A stretch of DNA of 22,277 nucleotides from Thermacetogenium sp. UBA5472 (lineage in GTDB: Bacteria; Bacillota; DSM-12270; Thermacetogeniales; Thermacetogeniaceae), in NCBI GenBank assembly GCA_002426495.1, contig DIQC01000075.1, positions 7,110-29,386 of the forward strand. The letters run 5' to 3'. Made by a program: the position numbers and the translations under genes. Each line of letters opens with the position of its first letter. Positions within the stretch are counted from its first letter, which is position 1. Shown piece by piece: positions 21,386 to 22,277 of the stretch. The notes beneath the pieces are model-generated. The model saw only the letters and a list, made by a program, of their open reading frames with translations, made no database searches and was not told the DNA's origin.

Positions 21386-22155
21386 GCGGTGCTAAAGCAT
21401 ATCTCAAAAAAGAGTTTCGCGAAATAGGAAAGACATATAAGATCTATGTGATCCCCATCATTTTCCTGGTATTGGGGTTGATGAGTCCAATCATCGCTAA
21501 AATAGCTCCTGATCTGGTCAAGTCGCTGGCTGGAAGTGGAAGTGGGGTAGTCATTCAACTTCCACCACCCACTGCGGTGGACGCTTATTTACAGCTGTTC
21601 AAGAATTTGAATCAAATCGGTATTCTGGTGGTTTTGATCACATCTATAGGCTTAGTGGTGGAGGAAAAGACCCGGGGCACAGCCGTACTGCTGCTGACTA
21701 AACCTGTGCCCCGGTGGTCCTTTATGATCAGCAAATATTTGGCAAGCGCCCTGTTGGTCATTGGCTCTACATTGCTCTCTTATCTTGCCTGTCTGTACTA
21801 TTGCAACATCCTGTTTGATGAAACACTGTTTAATCCTTCATTTCAAGGATTAGTGCTGCTGTTGGTTTACTATCTGTTGGTTTTAGCGATTACCCTATTC
21901 GCCAGTACAATCAGCAGCACTTCAGTTGTCTCCGGTGGAATAGCCATCGGTGGGGTTCTGCTGCTGTCGCTGTTGCCATCTTTGAGTACCTGGTTGGCTC
22001 GGTATACCCCCGGGGCGTTGAGCGGCATGGAGAACAGATTGGTTGCGGGCAGTATTGCTTTTGGTGATACAGTACCAGCCCTGGTTGTGACAGCTGTTTT
22101 TGCAGTACTGTTGGTTGCCGCCGCAGTGGTGGTGTTTCAAAGGCAAGAATTATAA
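21382..22155 (+). CDS. ABC-2 type permease (YxlG-like)
   Basis: 257 aa, six predicted hydrophobic helices. The N-terminal amphipathic start (AYLKKEFREIGKTYKIYVIPIIF) and central VVEEKTRGTAVLLLTKPVPRWSFMISKY, a coupling-loop motif, identify the NatB/NosY-type ABC-2 permease family. It is the last gene of the ABC set and ends 122 bases before the window edge. No terminator was seen after it apart from a palindrome. Confidence 0.92.
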   Translation: MSGAKAYLKKEFREIGKTYKIYVIPIIFLVLGLMSPIIAKIAPDLVKSLAGSGSGVVIQLPPPTAVDAYLQLFKNLNQIGILVVLITSIGLVVEEKTRGTAVLLLTKPVPRWSFMISKYLASALLVIGSTLLSYLACLYYCNILFDETLFNPSFQGLVLLLVYYLLVLAITLFASTISSTSVVSGGIAIGGVLLLSLLPSLSTWLARYTPGALSGMENRLVAGSIAFGDTVPALVVTAVFAVLLVAAAVVVFQRQEL

Positions 22156-22206
22156 AAGAAGGGCTCGGACTGTTCACATAAAATTCAGATGTCCAGATGC
22201 AACAGA

Positions 22207-22231
22207 AACCGTCCCTACTGCATATGCAGGG
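22207..22231. repeat. REP-core remnant with 12-bp palindrome
   Basis: AACCGTCCC (22207-22215), the shared core of the dispersed repeat, is followed by the perfect palindrome CTGCATATGCAG (22218-22229). Beyond it the window ends in AT-rich DNA with nothing recognisable. Confidence 0.5.
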
Positions 22232-22277
22232 AAAAAAGGGTTTAAATAGAATAAATACAAATAAAGATTAAAATAAG

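Overview
The window looks like a chromosomal segment of an anaerobic, endospore-forming Firmicute (Clostridia, Peptococcaceae-like by gene content). The spore marker is a sleB-ypeB germination pair. Other pointers are AGGAGG-type ribosome binding sites throughout, a [NiFe] hydrogenase, a UbiA/MqnP-type prenyltransferase, a thioredoxin-reductase-like flavoprotein without the usual NADPH motifs, a class B sortase and dispersed GGGGACGGTTC-type repeats. No rRNA, tRNA, CRISPR array or intact transposase was seen. Species cannot be assigned from sequence alone.

Left block, minus strand, 1-9392. Reading in transcription order: a UbiA-type prenyltransferase, a two-part U32 protein, a class III aminotransferase, a repeat element, endonuclease IV (nfo), an amidohydrolase ending inside another repeat, an FdhD-like protein, and a [NiFe] hydrogenase small subunit overlapping its large subunit, which runs off the left edge. 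The last three genes are unusual. The small subunit lacks both cysteines of the first proximal-cluster motif but keeps all other cluster ligands. The FdhD-like protein lacks the cysteines of its sulfur-transfer loop. No formate dehydrogenase is visible.

Middle block, 9393-17262. sleB-ypeB (+) converge on an hsp20 gene (-) across a hairpin-rich intergenic region. Then, on the plus strand, come an LPG-synthase-type membrane protein, a structured leader, a sortase B, a winged-helix-like protein, a DUF1786 ASKHA-fold protein and the thioredoxin-reductase-like protein, which ends at a clear terminator.

Right block, 17437-22277, plus strand. This is the most likely home of an undescribed system. 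After a structured leader with two strong Shine-Dalgarno sites, each leading into a 2-3 codon minicistron (MK* and MEK*), there is an 83-residue hydrophobic Gly/Ala-rich peptide resembling precursors of circular bacteriocins. A three-helix 88-residue protein (possible immunity protein) and a SpoIIM(DUF95)/Yip1-like membrane protein split by an apparent single-base frameshift follow. Next is a separately promoted set: an SPFH/band-7 protein, an Arc-like ribbon-helix-helix protein, a PLDc_N-type two-helix protein, an ABC ATPase and an ABC-2 permease. The last three match the yxlE-yxlF-yxlG order of the Bacillus subtilis sigY operon and could provide export or self-protection for the peptide. That link is an inference from proximity.

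All family assignments come from motif recognition by eye; no database search was run.
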